Notes: generated from the letters alone by a model not told the origin. 64,000 bases of DNA from Paracoccaceae bacterium (GCA_013214575.1 JABSSD010000004.1:31316-95315), one strand, 5' to 3'. Positions 26,325 to 36,026 are shown, counted from the stretch's first letter. Program-made: numbers and translations.

Positions 26325-27239
26325 TCAACCGTTGGGTTGATTTTGGTTTGGCGCGGAGTTTGGTCGCAGGACGCGTATAATCCTGCCGTCGATCAGCAGT
26401 AATCCAGCCAGGATCGCCGCCATGCCAAACAGCTGCTCAGGCAGCAACTGTTCGTCCAAAACCCAAGCGCCAAGGATCAGCGCTGAAATCGGCGCGATAA
26501 AAGTGACCATGGTGATATTGGTTGGCCCGACTTTGGGCAGCACCCAATAGAACACAATGAAGGCTGCCGAGGTCAGTATAAAGCCGATCACCGCCAAAGA
26601 GGCCCAGGTCTCTGCCTTCGTGATCACCGGCAGGCCCTCGCTCCACAGCGCCAGTGGGGTGATGGCAAGCGTCGCCCCGGTCAGCGCCAGGGCAACCAGC
26701 ACCACCGGTTCCATATCGCGAAAGGCGCGCGCCAGATTGACCGAGAACGCGTAGCAAAGCGGCGCGCAGAGGGTCAGCAGCACCGCCCAGAGCGCTGACG
26801 TCTGCCCCGCTTGCAGCACCGGCAGCGACAGCACCACAATGCCGCCAATACCGCAGAGTACGCCGAGAGTTTTGAGCAGGGTGGCGCGCTCTCCGCCGGG
26901 CCAGAAATGCGAGACTATAACGGCAAAGGCCGGGGTGATGGCATTGACAATGCCCGCCACACCGCTGGCGATATGCTGTTGGCCCAGCGCATAGAAGGCA
27001 AAAGGCGCCGCATAGCTTAGCACCCCGAAGCCAAGCAAGGCCGCAGCGCGGCGCAGGGTTATCCTGACCGGCTTGCGGGCGGCCAGCACATAGATCCAGC
27101 AGCCCAGCGCGCCCAATCCGACCCGCCCCATCGACACCGACAGCGGCCCCAGCTCGCGCAGAAGAATGGCGTTGAACATGAATGACATGCCCCAGCCGAT
27201 GCCCAGCACAAAGATCACTGCCCAGTATTTTAATGCCAT
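26325..27239 (-). CDS. DMT-superfamily transporter (EamA domains)
   Basis: The 304-residue inner-membrane protein has about ten hydrophobic helices in two EamA repeats, as in drug/metabolite exporters. Marks include GIGWGMSFMFNAILL near the start and VGPTNITMVTFIAPISALIL in the second repeat. The start is set at 27239, where GGAG lies 9 nt upstream. It is divergent from the ArsR-type gene at 27325, which may control it. The cargo is unknown. Confidence 0.88.
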   Translation of the reverse strand: MALKYWAVIFVLGIGWGMSFMFNAILLRELGPLSVSMGRVGLGALGCWIYVLAARKPVRITLRRAAALLGFGVLSYAAPFAFYALGQQHIASGVAGIVNAITPAFAVIVSHFWPGGERATLLKTLGVLCGIGGIVVLSLPVLQAGQTSALWAVLLTLCAPLCYAFSVNLARAFRDMEPVVLVALALTGATLAITPLALWSEGLPVITKAETWASLAVIGFILTSAAFIVFYWVLPKVGPTNITMVTFIAPISALILGAWVLDEQLLPEQLFGMAAILAGLLLIDGRIIRVLRPNSAPNQNQPNG

Positions 27240-27324
27240 GTCGCGCAACTCCTGCTGTTTTCGGTGTTATGACCGCGCGCCATCGGCATTGTCGATCCGG
27301 AACTTGCGGTTTAGAGGTGATCGC

Positions 27325-27660
27325 ATGAATGATCCGCTTGATACCGTGTTTGCCGCTTTGGCCGATCCAACCCGCAGGGCGATCCTGACCATGTTGTTAG
27401 AGGATGACATGGCGGTGAGTGATGTGGCTGAACCGTTTGAGATTTCGCTGGCGGCGATCTCCAAGCACCTGATGATCCTCAGCCGGGCCGGGCTGATCGC
27501 GCAGGAAAAGCGTGGCCGGGTGAAATGGTGCAAACTGCAGCCCGACGCCATGCGCGGCACCAGCACCTGGATGCAGGGGTTTGGTCAGTTTGAGCCGGTC
27601 AACCTGGACGCCTTTGAGCGGTTTCTGGCCGCCGAACTGGGTGACAGCAACGCCCTGTAA
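27325..27660 (+). CDS. ArsR-family transcriptional regulator
   Basis: The 111-residue winged-helix protein has the family opening FAALADPTRRAILTML near residue 9 and the recognition helix in EISLAAISKHLMILSRAGLI near residue 40. No metal-binding Cys pair (ELCVC) is present, so it belongs to the non-metal branch often linked to SRPBCC or exporter genes. The ATG at 27325 follows AGAGGTGA. It may control the divergent exporter. It ends 19 bp before the convergent second exporter gene. Confidence 0.9.
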   Translation: MNDPLDTVFAALADPTRRAILTMLLEDDMAVSDVAEPFEISLAAISKHLMILSRAGLIAQEKRGRVKWCKLQPDAMRGTSTWMQGFGQFEPVNLDAFERFLAAELGDSNAL

Positions 27661-27679
27661 TTGTCACGCCCCATTTTCG

Positions 27680-28582
27680 TCACACCCGGGCCGACGCGGG
27701 TTTGACATCCTCTTCCAGCAGTATCCCCAGCGCGATCACCGTCATCACAATACCCACCAAGATCATGCCAACAGGGGCCGGCCGACCCAGGGCGATCTCC
27801 CAGAGGATCACCCAGCTGGGCGTCAGATAGGTATAGGCCATGACCTTGGCCGAGGGTAGATGCAGCGTAGCGAACTGCAGCAGGACAAAGGTTATCGAAC
27901 TGGCGCAGATCGCCAGATATCCAAGTCCGATCCAGACCATCATCGGCAGTTGCAGCCAGTTGGTGGCGCGGATGTCGGACCAGCCGAACAGCAGCAGGAT
28001 CAGCGCTCCGGCGACCAGCATGCCAAAGGTAAAGACCACCGGTGGCTCGCCCCGGTTCAGTTTGCGCACCAGCGGGGTATAGAGCGCATGCGCCATGCAG
28101 CCCCAGAAATAGATCGCCTCACCCTGACCAAACTGGAACGCGCGAAAGGCGGCCCAATCGGCCTGAAAGATCACCCACAGGGCGCCAGCCCCGCCGATGG
28201 CCAGCGCCAGCGCCATGCGCGCCGTGGCGATCTGGCGCAGCAGAAACCAGCCTGCAATAGCGCTGAGCACCGGGGTCAGGGTGAACACTGCCGCAGCACT
28301 GACGGGCGCGGCGGTCTTCAGCCCGTAGAACATCAACACAAAATAGCCGGCGAACAGGCCACCAAGCAGCACAAACCGCCAAGGCGCCCGAAACTGCTGC
28401 CGCCGCAACCCGTGGGTGGCCATGGCCACCGTGCCAATCACCACTGCCGCAATCACAAAGCGCGCCGCGTTCAGTGCAGCCGGCGCAATGTCGTTGGCAA
28501 TCATCGAGCCCAGCGAGAACGATCCGGCCACCAGCGCCGAAAACACCAGCATCGCCAGATGGCCGCGCAGTGCAGTGTTCAT
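27680..28582 (-). CDS. DMT-superfamily transporter (EamA domains)
   Basis: The 300-residue protein has ten hydrophobic helices in two EamA units (GSFSLGSMIANDIAPAALNA near residue 20; LPSAKVMAYTYLTPSWVILW in the second). It is not closely similar to the exporter at 26325. Its start overlaps the stop of the LysR-type gene by 4 bases, so regulator and exporter form one transcript. The cargo is unknown. Confidence 0.88.
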   Translation of the reverse strand: MNTALRGHLAMLVFSALVAGSFSLGSMIANDIAPAALNAARFVIAAVVIGTVAMATHGLRRQQFRAPWRFVLLGGLFAGYFVLMFYGLKTAAPVSAAAVFTLTPVLSAIAGWFLLRQIATARMALALAIGGAGALWVIFQADWAAFRAFQFGQGEAIYFWGCMAHALYTPLVRKLNRGEPPVVFTFGMLVAGALILLLFGWSDIRATNWLQLPMMVWIGLGYLAICASSITFVLLQFATLHLPSAKVMAYTYLTPSWVILWEIALGRPAPVGMILVGIVMTVIALGILLEEDVKPASARV

Positions 28583-29457
28583 TTACACCAGCCCTTGGCC
28601 TGGTCCTTCAGGAAGGTCAGAAAGGCCTGCACCTTGGTGGTGCGGTGCAGATCCACATGGGTGACCAGCCACAAGGCGCCCTCCCATTCCGGCTGCGGCT
28701 CCATCATCTGCACCAGATCAGCGTGTCGCGCCGCCTCCCAGACCGACATGAAGCCAATCCCGGCACCACACAACACCGCCTCTTGCATGGTAAAGCCATT
28801 GGTGCAGCGAAAGGTGATCGCCTCGGCTGGCGCATGGTCCCGCAGCCACTTGCTGAACGGCGCCCGGCTATTGTCATCATCGGTGCCAATGAAGCGGTGA
28901 TTGGCGAAATCCTCGACCCCCTTCAACAGCCCGTGACGGGCCACATAGCCCTGTGACGCATACAGGCCGATCCGCTGTTTGACGAAGGGCTGCACCACAT
29001 TGTCGGGCTGGTCCGGCGCCGCCCCGGCCCGCACCGCCACATGGGCCTCGCCATATTCCAGCCGGAACAGCCGGTCACCGGTCAGATATCGTATGATCAG
29101 CCCCGGATGCAGCGCCTGAAACTCGGCCAGCACCGGCACCATCATCGGCGCCAGGGTTGCCAGTGACGTCACCACCAGCTCGCCCGAGACATCGTCCCCC
29201 AGCCCCTTGAGGCGGCCAACCAACTGGCTGAACTGATCATCGGTCGCCTGCGCCACCCGCAGCAGGTCAGCGCCAGCCTCGGTCGCGGTATAGCCCCGCG
29301 CATGACGCTGAAACAGTTTCACCCCCAGTCGCGCCTCGATGGCATCAATATGACGGATCACCGTGGCATGGTGTACGCCCAGCACCTCGGCTGCGCCGCT
29401 GACGGTGCCCATACGGGCCACTTGATATGCGGTGCGAACCTCGTCCCAGTTTTCCAT
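28579..29457 (-). CDS. LysR-family transcriptional regulator
   Basis: The 292-residue protein has the N-terminal helix-turn-helix (VARMGTVSGAAEVLGVHHAT then VIRHIDAIEARLGVKLFQR) and a LysR substrate-binding domain. The ATG at 29457 is chosen because GGAGAG lies 6 nt upstream. It is divergent from the azoreductase gene across 128 bp, the classic layout for a LysR protein controlling its neighbour, and is cotranscribed with the exporter at 27680. The effector is unknown. Confidence 0.92.
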   Translation of the reverse strand: MENWDEVRTAYQVARMGTVSGAAEVLGVHHATVIRHIDAIEARLGVKLFQRHARGYTATEAGADLLRVAQATDDQFSQLVGRLKGLGDDVSGELVVTSLATLAPMMVPVLAEFQALHPGLIIRYLTGDRLFRLEYGEAHVAVRAGAAPDQPDNVVQPFVKQRIGLYASQGYVARHGLLKGVEDFANHRFIGTDDDNSRAPFSKWLRDHAPAEAITFRCTNGFTMQEAVLCGAGIGFMSVWEAARHADLVQMMEPQPEWEGALWLVTHVDLHRTTKVQAFLTFLKDQAKGWCK

Positions 29458-29585
29458 TCTCTGCTCTCCGGTTTTCGCGCCCATATGCGCATTTTTGCAC
29501 AGTACATGTGAGTTGTCGGCGATTGCGTTCAAAATTGCAAGGAGTCAAGTATCAGGCCAGCACCCCAAAAACAGGATCCATAACC

Positions 29586-30167
29586 ATGACCCAGACCATC
29601 CTCCACATCGACGCCTCCGCCCGCAGTCAAGGCTCCACCTCGCGCGATCTGACCGCGCAAATCATCAAGCGTCTGAACGCCGATCAGGTGATCCGCCGCG
29701 ATCTGACCAGCCCGCTGCCGCAGCTCACCGAAGACTGGATCAATGCCAATTTCACCCCAGCCGATGACCGCGACGCCGTGCAGCGCGATCAGTTGGCCCT
29801 CTCCGACCAACTGGTCGAGGAAGTCAAAGCTGCAGATATCCTGGTGATCGGTGTGCCGATCTACAACTTCGCAATTCCCGCCAGCCTTAAGGCCTGGATT
29901 GACCTGATAGCCCGCATTGGCCTGACCTTCCACTACACCGAAACCGGCCCCAAAGGCCTGATGAAAGGCAAACGCGCCATCATCGCCCTGGCCTCCGGCG
30001 GCACCCGAGTTGGCTCGGACATCGACTTTGCCACCGGATACCTGCGCCACATACTTGGCTTTATCGGCATTACCGATGTGCAGTTTATCGCTGCCGATGC
30101 ATTGATGGCGGATGCCGACGCCGCAATGATCCGGGCGAATAACGCGATCGAGGCGCTTGCGGCCTGA
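29586..30167 (+). CDS. azoR: FMN-dependent NADH:quinone oxidoreductase / azoreductase
   Basis: The 193-residue flavodoxin-like enzyme reduces quinones and azo dyes by two electrons. It starts MTQTILHIDASARSQGSTSR, with the FMN phosphate loop in SARSQGSTS. VPIYNFAIPASLKAWIDLIAR near residue 93 and FHYTETGPKGLM near 120 are family blocks. The divergent LysR gene is its likely regulator. The frame is open further upstream but without a start of family type. Confidence 0.93.
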   Translation: MTQTILHIDASARSQGSTSRDLTAQIIKRLNADQVIRRDLTSPLPQLTEDWINANFTPADDRDAVQRDQLALSDQLVEEVKAADILVIGVPIYNFAIPASLKAWIDLIARIGLTFHYTETGPKGLMKGKRAIIALASGGTRVGSDIDFATGYLRHILGFIGITDVQFIAADALMADADAAMIRANNAIEALAA

Positions 30168-30177
30168 CCTTCGCAGG

Positions 30178-30248
30178 TGAGTATTTTTAGCAAAAAGAAA
30201 CAATTGGAGGCGCGGAACCGCCATGTTTCTTTTTGCTCCCAATACTCA
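30178..30248. terminator. Long interrupted hairpin after azoR (dispersed-repeat type)
   Basis: Outer arms TGAGTATT/AATACTCA and inner 14-bp arms AGCAAAAAGAAACA/TGTTTCTTTTTGCT pair perfectly across a small internal loop (TTT versus CCC). It follows azoR by 10 bases. The same word, GAGTATTTTCAGCAAAAAGAAA, appears at about 26248-26270, so this is a member of a dispersed repeat family. Confidence 0.75.
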
Positions 30249-30355
30249 TGACACACCGCCGCCCAACACTCTGAACGATCAACTGGAGCGTTGCGCATGG
30301 GGGATAAAACCCCCGTCCGGGCCGCCGCCTTGGCGGCTCACAGGCCTGCGCGATG

Positions 30356-30883
30356 TCAAAGCCAGTTGACCGCACAATCTATGCGCTCAAAGAACGCCAG
30401 CAGATCCGCCCTCGTCATCCCAATGGTGCGGGTGTTCACCAGCGGATGCATATAGATCACATCCGCCTGTTGCGCGGCGGCGTCCATAAAGAACATCACG
30501 TCAGTCTGCACCCCGGTGATCATCGCCAAAGGCGTCACCGCGCCGGGAAAGATGCCCAGATGCTGCAGCAGCCGATCAGGTGAGCCAAACGACAGCTTGC
30601 CCACCCCCAGCTCAGCCCCCAGCTGCTTGAGGTCGATCTTGCGGTCCTGCTCTAGCGTCACCAGATAATTGCGCTTTTTGCGGTCGCGCAAGTACAGGTT
30701 CTTGAGCCGCAGCGCCTGCTCTCCCGGCACCACCATCGCCGCCTCAACCTCTTTGGCCTCGCCAACCGAATGCAGTGGCGCATGGTCATGCAGCACATAG
30801 CCCAGCCCCCAATCGTCCAACCGCGCCAGCAGCGCATCTGACGAGACGGGCATTTGATCCGGATCCTGAGGTATTATGTCCAT
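30356..30883 (-). CDS. proX: Prolyl-tRNA editing protein, ProX/YbaK type
   Basis: The 175-residue protein belongs to the YbaK/ProX group that hydrolyses misacylated Ala- or Cys-tRNA(Pro). It shows LHSVGEAKEVEAAMVVPGEQ near residue 40, the catalytic-lysine region KNLYLRDRKKRNYLVTLEQD near 61, and GAVTPLAMITG near 115. The ATG at 30883 is used because the frame upstream has only a TTG and no better ribosome site. It lies after the EF-G-like gene on the same strand. Confidence 0.9.
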   Translation of the reverse strand: MDIIPQDPDQMPVSSDALLARLDDWGLGYVLHDHAPLHSVGEAKEVEAAMVVPGEQALRLKNLYLRDRKKRNYLVTLEQDRKIDLKQLGAELGVGKLSFGSPDRLLQHLGIFPGAVTPLAMITGVQTDVMFFMDAAAQQADVIYMHPLVNTRTIGMTRADLLAFFERIDCAVNWL

Positions 30884-30992
30884 GTCATCCGTCCACGCCT
30901 GATTAAGCAATCAGCGCAGATCACGCGGAATGACAGGCAATTGCAATATGGAAAGCGCCCAGCAGCATCACCGGACGTTTGCCTTGCATCCA

Positions 30993-32915
30993 TCAAGCCT
31001 CGGCGAAATCCGCCCGTTTGGCCTCTTGGTAGTGGTCGAAATCAGTGCTGAACCAACCAGTGCCGCGCGACACACTGGCCAGTGAGCTGCACAGCTCGTC
31101 CTGAGCCGCCATCGGCAACAGGGTTTCAAACACATCCCAACCGGAGGCATCCGGGTTGTTCTGAAACCCCAGGATCTGCCCCTTCATGCCGCTGACCACC
31201 GGCACCAGCCCACCGGTAAACACCGAAGGCACATGGATATGCACCCGCATGATCGGCTGTAGCAACACCGACCCGGCCTCTCTCAACGCCTCGCGCACCG
31301 CGTTCTTGGCGGCGGTGCGAAAGGCAAAGTCCGAGCTGTCCACCGCGTGATGTTTTCCGTCCTTCAGGATCACACAGAGATCATCCACCGGATGACCGTT
31401 CAGCCCCTCCATCAGCGCCTCCCGGGCGCCCGCCTCGACCGAGGGGATATAGTTTTTGGGCACCGCGCCGCCCTTGATCTGCTCTTCAAAGCGAAAGCCA
31501 CTGCCGCGCGGCTCGGGGCGCAGCTCGATCTTGATATCGGCGAATTGCCCGGCACCGCCGGATTGCTTGCGATGGCGATACTGGAGCTCAACCGAGCGGG
31601 TGATCGTTTCGCGCAGGGCGGGCGGCACTCTGGCCTCGTCAACATCAAGCCCGAATCCCTGCTTCAATATCTGCAGCATGCGCCGCATATGCAGCGGGCC
31701 CTGCGCATACAACACCACATGGCCGGTCTGCTCATGGTGTTCGACCCGCAGCGCCGGGTCAATTTCCGCCATCTTCTCCAGCGCCACCGACAGCCGGGCA
31801 TCATCGCGGTCCCGCACCGGCGTCACCAGCCGCCGAAAGGTCGAGGGATGCGGCTGCGCCCAATCCGGCAGGGCCGCACTGCCATCGCGCAGATAGGCAT
31901 AGCCCATATTCAGGTGATCGGACTTCACCGCCTGCCCCAGATCGCCCAGGGCCAGGCCGCGCCCATTGGCACCCTTGGCCAGCCCGGTCAGCGATCCCAG
32001 CGTGGCGCCGCCCACCGGCATTCCGTTGGCCATCTCGCCATCCATCGCCCGCAGCGTCACCGTCTTGCCCAGATGTTTAACCAGATCCGCCAGACAGCCA
32101 ACCGCAACCAGCTCGCCACCCGGTTTCGAGGCACGTGACAGCCGCTCCAGCGTCACCCCGACATCAGGTGCCTCGTGACGCAGCGATTTCATCAGCCGCA
32201 TCACCCCATTGCAATGACTGGCCGATCCCAGCAGCACTGGCAGCAGGTCGTTGTGCTGCAGCACCCTGGTGGCGACTTCGTAGACCTCAGCGGTCAGGAT
32301 CTTATGATCCTCGATCAATTCTTCCATCAGATGATCATCAAAATCTGCCAGCGCCTCCAGCATCTCGCCGCGCGCCTCCTGCTCGCGACCCATCATGTCG
32401 CCGGGCAGCTTGACCAGCGCCGAGGGCCTGCCCTCGTTATATTTCCAGGCCCGTTCCGAGATCAGGTCAACCGCCCCCACCACCTCGCCGCCCTGACGCA
32501 TCGGCACCTGCCGCAACACCAGATTATGGCCGCAGTAGGTTTGCAGCGATTCGACAATCCGCGCCACCCGGTGCAGCGCCACATCCATTCGGTTGACAAA
32601 AAGAAAGGCGGGGATGCCCGCCTCCTCAACCAGCCTGAGATACGGTGCGCTGAGCACCGCCGCCTCGGCATCCGCCGGGACCACCAGCACCGCCGCATCA
32701 CTGGCCGCCAGGGCCGGCCCCGCCTGCGCCAGATTTTCCGGCCCGCCGGCAATATCAATCGCCGCCCAGTCTTCGCCCATGAACTGGAACGGCTGCAACG
32801 CCGCCACCTGCGCCACGTCCTGACGCTTGCCTGCCGGGCCTTCCAGCGCGGCCAAAGCCGCCGCAAGTGTCGATTTACCCGACTGCGACGGCCCCAAAAT
32901 CGTAAATACTCTCAT
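30993..32915 (-). CDS. EF-G-like translational GTPase paralogue with degenerate G motifs
   Basis: The 640-residue protein has the full EF-G domain order: GTP-binding domain, beta-barrel, and domains III-V (QYRHRKQSGGAGQFADIKIE near residue 430 is a domain IV block). The nucleotide motifs differ from true EF-G: P-loop GPSQSGKST instead of GHxDAGKTT, DIAGGP in place of DTPGH, and NRMD for NKxD. A cell would use a canonical fusA elsewhere, so this is a second copy of uncertain role, as in other alphaproteobacteria. The start at 32915 has GGAGG 9 nt upstream; an ATG at 32921 is too close to it. Confidence 0.9.
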   Translation of the reverse strand: MRVFTILGPSQSGKSTLAAALAALEGPAGKRQDVAQVAALQPFQFMGEDWAAIDIAGGPENLAQAGPALAASDAAVLVVPADAEAAVLSAPYLRLVEEAGIPAFLFVNRMDVALHRVARIVESLQTYCGHNLVLRQVPMRQGGEVVGAVDLISERAWKYNEGRPSALVKLPGDMMGREQEARGEMLEALADFDDHLMEELIEDHKILTAEVYEVATRVLQHNDLLPVLLGSASHCNGVMRLMKSLRHEAPDVGVTLERLSRASKPGGELVAVGCLADLVKHLGKTVTLRAMDGEMANGMPVGGATLGSLTGLAKGANGRGLALGDLGQAVKSDHLNMGYAYLRDGSAALPDWAQPHPSTFRRLVTPVRDRDDARLSVALEKMAEIDPALRVEHHEQTGHVVLYAQGPLHMRRMLQILKQGFGLDVDEARVPPALRETITRSVELQYRHRKQSGGAGQFADIKIELRPEPRGSGFRFEEQIKGGAVPKNYIPSVEAGAREALMEGLNGHPVDDLCVILKDGKHHAVDSSDFAFRTAAKNAVREALREAGSVLLQPIMRVHIHVPSVFTGGLVPVVSGMKGQILGFQNNPDASGWDVFETLLPMAAQDELCSSLASVSRGTGWFSTDFDHYQEAKRADFAEA

Positions 32916-33382
32916 GCTCATATCCCTCCTCGGCGTCCAAATAGGCTGCACGAAGGAAAAGCGCGGCGTATCTCAGCCGCGTTGACTGTCTGAATATGAG
33001 CTCTGCCTCAGCCCGTCAGGTCACAAGGCAACACCCCGGTTCGGGAGTCGGGCCATGACGGTACAGCGCCAAGTCTTTGCCAAGGCCGCGCTGCCGTCAA
33101 GGGTCAGACCACAGTTTTCGACCCACTCTCTTAGCCACAGTCATACCCTCGGGACTGGCCACAGCCTTACGCTCCACCCTGGCCGCCATCGCTTGACTCC
33201 GCCACCGATCAGGCGTAACGCCAGCCTCACCATCCGGGAGAACTCTAATCTTCCGGTCCCGGACCTTGCGTCAGGGATCGCCCCCCACCAGCGTGTTACG
33301 CCCGTGGGGGCAATTGTGTATGGAGAATTTGCCCCTGTCTAAAGGGGCGCCAAGACTGCAACGGCAAAGGAGCCCGAAAGGC
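32916..33382. other. 467-bp divergent intergenic region
   Basis: No coding frame or known RNA was recognised here. It must hold the promoters of the EF-G-like gene (leftward) and of the ffh operon (rightward). A small hairpin (GCCCCT/AGGGGC, 33331-33348) lies 35 bp before ffh. The signal-recognition-particle RNA consensus was looked for and not found. Confidence 0.5.
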
Positions 33383-34882
33383 ATGTTTGAAAATCTATCC
33401 GAACGCCTATCCGGTGTCTTTGACCGGCTGACCAAACAGGGCGCGCTCAGCGACGAAGACGTCAAGACCGCGCTGCGTGAAGTCCGGGTTGCGCTGCTTG
33501 AGGCCGATGTCTCGCTGCCGGTGGCCCGTGAGTTCATCAAGAAGGTACAGGATCAGGCCACTGGCCAGGCGGTGACCAAATCGGTCACTCCCGGCCAGCA
33601 GGTCGTCAAGATCGTGCATGACGCGCTGATCTCGACCCTGCGGGGCGACGGCGATCCCGGTCAGCTGAAGATCGACAACCCGCCCGCACCGATCCTGATG
33701 GTTGGTCTGCAGGGCTCGGGCAAGACCACCACCACCGGTAAGCTGGCCAAACGGCTGAAAGAGCGTGAGGGCAAGCGGGTGCTGATGGCCTCGCTGGATA
33801 TCTATCGCCCGGCAGCGATGGAGCAGCTGGCGATTCTGGGCAAGCAGCTGGGTGTCGACACCCTGCCGATCGTGGCCGGTCAGAAACCCGTCGATATTGC
33901 CAAGCGCGCCAAACAGCAGGCCAGCCTTGGCGGCTATGACGTCTACATCCTCGACACCGCCGGCCGCCTTCATATCGACGAACTTCTGATGCAAGAGGTC
34001 GAAGACGTCCGCAACGCCGTCACCCCGCGCGAAACGCTGCTGGTGGTTGACGGGTTGACCGGTCAGGTCGCGGTCGAAGTGGCGCAGGAATTCGACGACA
34101 AGATTGGCGTCACCGGCGTGGTACTGACCCGGATGGACGGCGATGGTCGCGGCGGCGCCGCCCTGTCGATGCGTGCGGTCACCGGCAAGCCGATCCGCTT
34201 TGTCGGCGTCGGCGAAAAACTGGACGCGCTTGAGACCTTCGAGCCCGAGCGCATCGCCGGCCGTATCCTTGGCATGGGTGACATCGTAGCGCTGGTCGAA
34301 AAGGCCCAGGACACCATCGAGGCCGAACAGGCCGAAAAGATGATGAAGCGCATGATGAAGGGTCAGTTCAATATGAACGACCTGCGCACCCAGCTGGAAC
34401 AGATGCAGCAGATGGGCGGCATGGAAGGCATGATGTCGATGATGCCCGGCATGGGCAAAATGGCCAAGCAGGTGCAGGAATCCGGCTTTGACGACAAGGC
34501 CCTGAAACGCCAGATCGCGCTGATCCAGTCGATGACCAAGAAAGAACGCGCCAACCCCAAGCTGCTGCAGGCCAACCGCAAAAAGCGCATCGCGCGCGGT
34601 GCCGGCATGGAGGTCGCTGATCTCAACAAGCTTCTCAAAATGCACCGCCAGATGGGCGACATGATGAAGAAGATGGGCAAGATGGGCAAAGGTGGCATGC
34701 TCAAGCAAGCCATGAAGGGCATGATGGGCAAAGGCGGCGGCATGCCCGGCGCTGGCGATATGGGTGGCATGGATCAGGCAGCTCTGGAAGCGGCGGCCCG
34801 GCAGATGGGCGGCAAGCTGCCCGGCATGGGCGGCGGCATGGGCCTGCCTGCGGGCCTCAGCGGCTTTGGCAAGAAAAAGTAA
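33383..34882 (+). CDS. ffh: Signal recognition particle protein Ffh
   Basis: Ffh binds signal peptides of nascent membrane proteins and targets ribosomes to FtsY. The 499-residue protein has the N domain, then the GTPase with GLQGSGKTTTTGKLAKRL near residue 108, DTAGR near 190 and TRMDGDGRGGAAL near 248. A Met-rich M domain ends in a Gly/Met tail. The ATG at 33383 follows AGGAG by 10 nt. It heads a tight run with two acetyltransferases, chorismate mutase and the rpsP group. Confidence 0.98.
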   Translation: MFENLSERLSGVFDRLTKQGALSDEDVKTALREVRVALLEADVSLPVAREFIKKVQDQATGQAVTKSVTPGQQVVKIVHDALISTLRGDGDPGQLKIDNPPAPILMVGLQGSGKTTTTGKLAKRLKEREGKRVLMASLDIYRPAAMEQLAILGKQLGVDTLPIVAGQKPVDIAKRAKQQASLGGYDVYILDTAGRLHIDELLMQEVEDVRNAVTPRETLLVVDGLTGQVAVEVAQEFDDKIGVTGVVLTRMDGDGRGGAALSMRAVTGKPIRFVGVGEKLDALETFEPERIAGRILGMGDIVALVEKAQDTIEAEQAEKMMKRMMKGQFNMNDLRTQLEQMQQMGGMEGMMSMMPGMGKMAKQVQESGFDDKALKRQIALIQSMTKKERANPKLLQANRKKRIARGAGMEVADLNKLLKMHRQMGDMMKKMGKMGKGGMLKQAMKGMMGKGGGMPGAGDMGGMDQAALEAAARQMGGKLPGMGGGMGLPAGLSGFGKKK

Positions 34883-35424
34883 TGACCAAGATCCCCACCA
34901 TATTGACCCCACGTCTGACGCTGCGGGCGCCGCAAGCACAGGATTTCCCTGACTTCGCCGCCTTCTTTGCGTCTGAGCGGTCGAAATTTGTGGGCGGTCC
35001 TGCAAGCCGTGAACAAAGCTGGCGCATGCTGGCCGTTGAGCTGGGCCACTGGAGCCTGCGTGGCTATGGCCGCTGGGCGGTTGAAGAAACCGCAACCGGC
35101 AAACTGGCCGGAATCATTGGGTTGTGGAACCCTGAAGGTTGGCCCGAGGCCGAACTGGGCTGGGATCTGATGAACGGCTTTGAGGGCAAGGGCTATGCCA
35201 CCGAAGCCGCACTGGCGGCGCGTGAATACGCCTATGATACTCTCGGCTGGAGCACCGTGATCAGCCTTGTGGCCGCTGCCAACGATGGCTCGCGCCAGCT
35301 CGCCAAACGTCTGGGCGCCACCTATGAAGGCCTGTTCGACCACGAGCGCCACGGCACTTTGGAAATCTGGCGCCACCCCGCGCCCGAAGATCTGTCGGCC
35401 GGTGGAATGGAGGCCTACGCATGA
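34882..35424 (+). CDS. GNAT-family N-acetyltransferase, RimJ/RimL type
   Basis: The 180-residue protein starts TKIPTILTPRLTLRAPQAQD, the usual opening of RimL-like enzymes. The acetyl-CoA loop lies near FEGKGYATEAALAAREYAYD at residue 100 and the SLVAAANDGSRQLAKRLGA block near 130. It starts inside the ffh stop (TAATG) and ends with a 4-base overlap into the next acetyltransferase. These two paralogues presumably arose by duplication. The target protein or metabolite is unknown. Confidence 0.92.
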   Translation: MTKIPTILTPRLTLRAPQAQDFPDFAAFFASERSKFVGGPASREQSWRMLAVELGHWSLRGYGRWAVEETATGKLAGIIGLWNPEGWPEAELGWDLMNGFEGKGYATEAALAAREYAYDTLGWSTVISLVAAANDGSRQLAKRLGATYEGLFDHERHGTLEIWRHPAPEDLSAGGMEAYA

Positions 35425-36026
35425 GTCTGCAGAGCATCCCCACCATCGAAACCAACCGGCTGGTCCTGCGCGGCCCCGAGCCCGAGGATTACCCGAATTT
35501 CAAGGCCACCTTCAGCTCTTATCGCGCCCGTTTCATGGGCGGCCCGCTGAACACCTATGAGGCCTGGATGCTCTATGCGGCGGAAATCGGCCATTGGCAG
35601 ATCCACGGATTTGGCATGTGGATGATCCACGATCGTGTGACAGACGCGACCTACGGCATGGCCGGTGGCTGGATGCCCGCAGGCTGGCCGGAAAAGGAAA
35701 TCGCCTGGATCATCTGGCCCGATGCGGGTGGTCAGGGCTATGCGCTTGAGGCAACCCATGCCGCACGCAACCATTTCTACAACCAGCAGGGCTGGGACGG
35801 AGCGGTCAGCTATATCGACCCCAAGAACCTCGACTCGATCCGCCTGGCGGAACGTCTGGGCGCCCGCAAGGACAAGGACGCCGATACCATTGACGGCAAT
35901 GACGCGGTCTATCGCCATCCCTCCCCCGATGCGCTGAAGGGCAGCCAGATCGCGCATGGCATCGAGATGGAAATCAGCCACTACGCCGACCCGCTGTTCA
36001 AACCAAAAGGATGGGCCCTTGACTGA
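35421..36026 (+). CDS. GNAT-family N-acetyltransferase, RimJ/RimL type (second copy)
   Basis: The 201-residue paralogue of the preceding protein has the same opening (IPTIETNRLVLRGPEPEDYP). Its acetyl-CoA-loop region is DAGGQGYALEATHAARNHFY near residue 98, a less typical Gln-x-Gly pattern. It overlaps the preceding gene by 4 bases and the following chorismate mutase gene by 8. The target is unknown. Confidence 0.9.
   Translation: MSLQSIPTIETNRLVLRGPEPEDYPNFKATFSSYRARFMGGPLNTYEAWMLYAAEIGHWQIHGFGMWMIHDRVTDATYGMAGGWMPAGWPEKEIAWIIWPDAGGQGYALEATHAARNHFYNQQGWDGAVSYIDPKNLDSIRLAERLGARKDKDADTIDGNDAVYRHPSPDALKGSQIAHGIEMEISHYADPLFKPKGWALD

Noticed and set aside
32916..33382. Possible SRP (4.5S) RNA next to ffh
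   Set aside because: The conserved loop sequence of SRP RNA could not be found in the gap.
33407..35095. Long minus-strand open frame (562 codons) opposite ffh
   Set aside because: It is the antisense shadow of ffh and the first acetyltransferase, with His-rich low-complexity translation and no motif.
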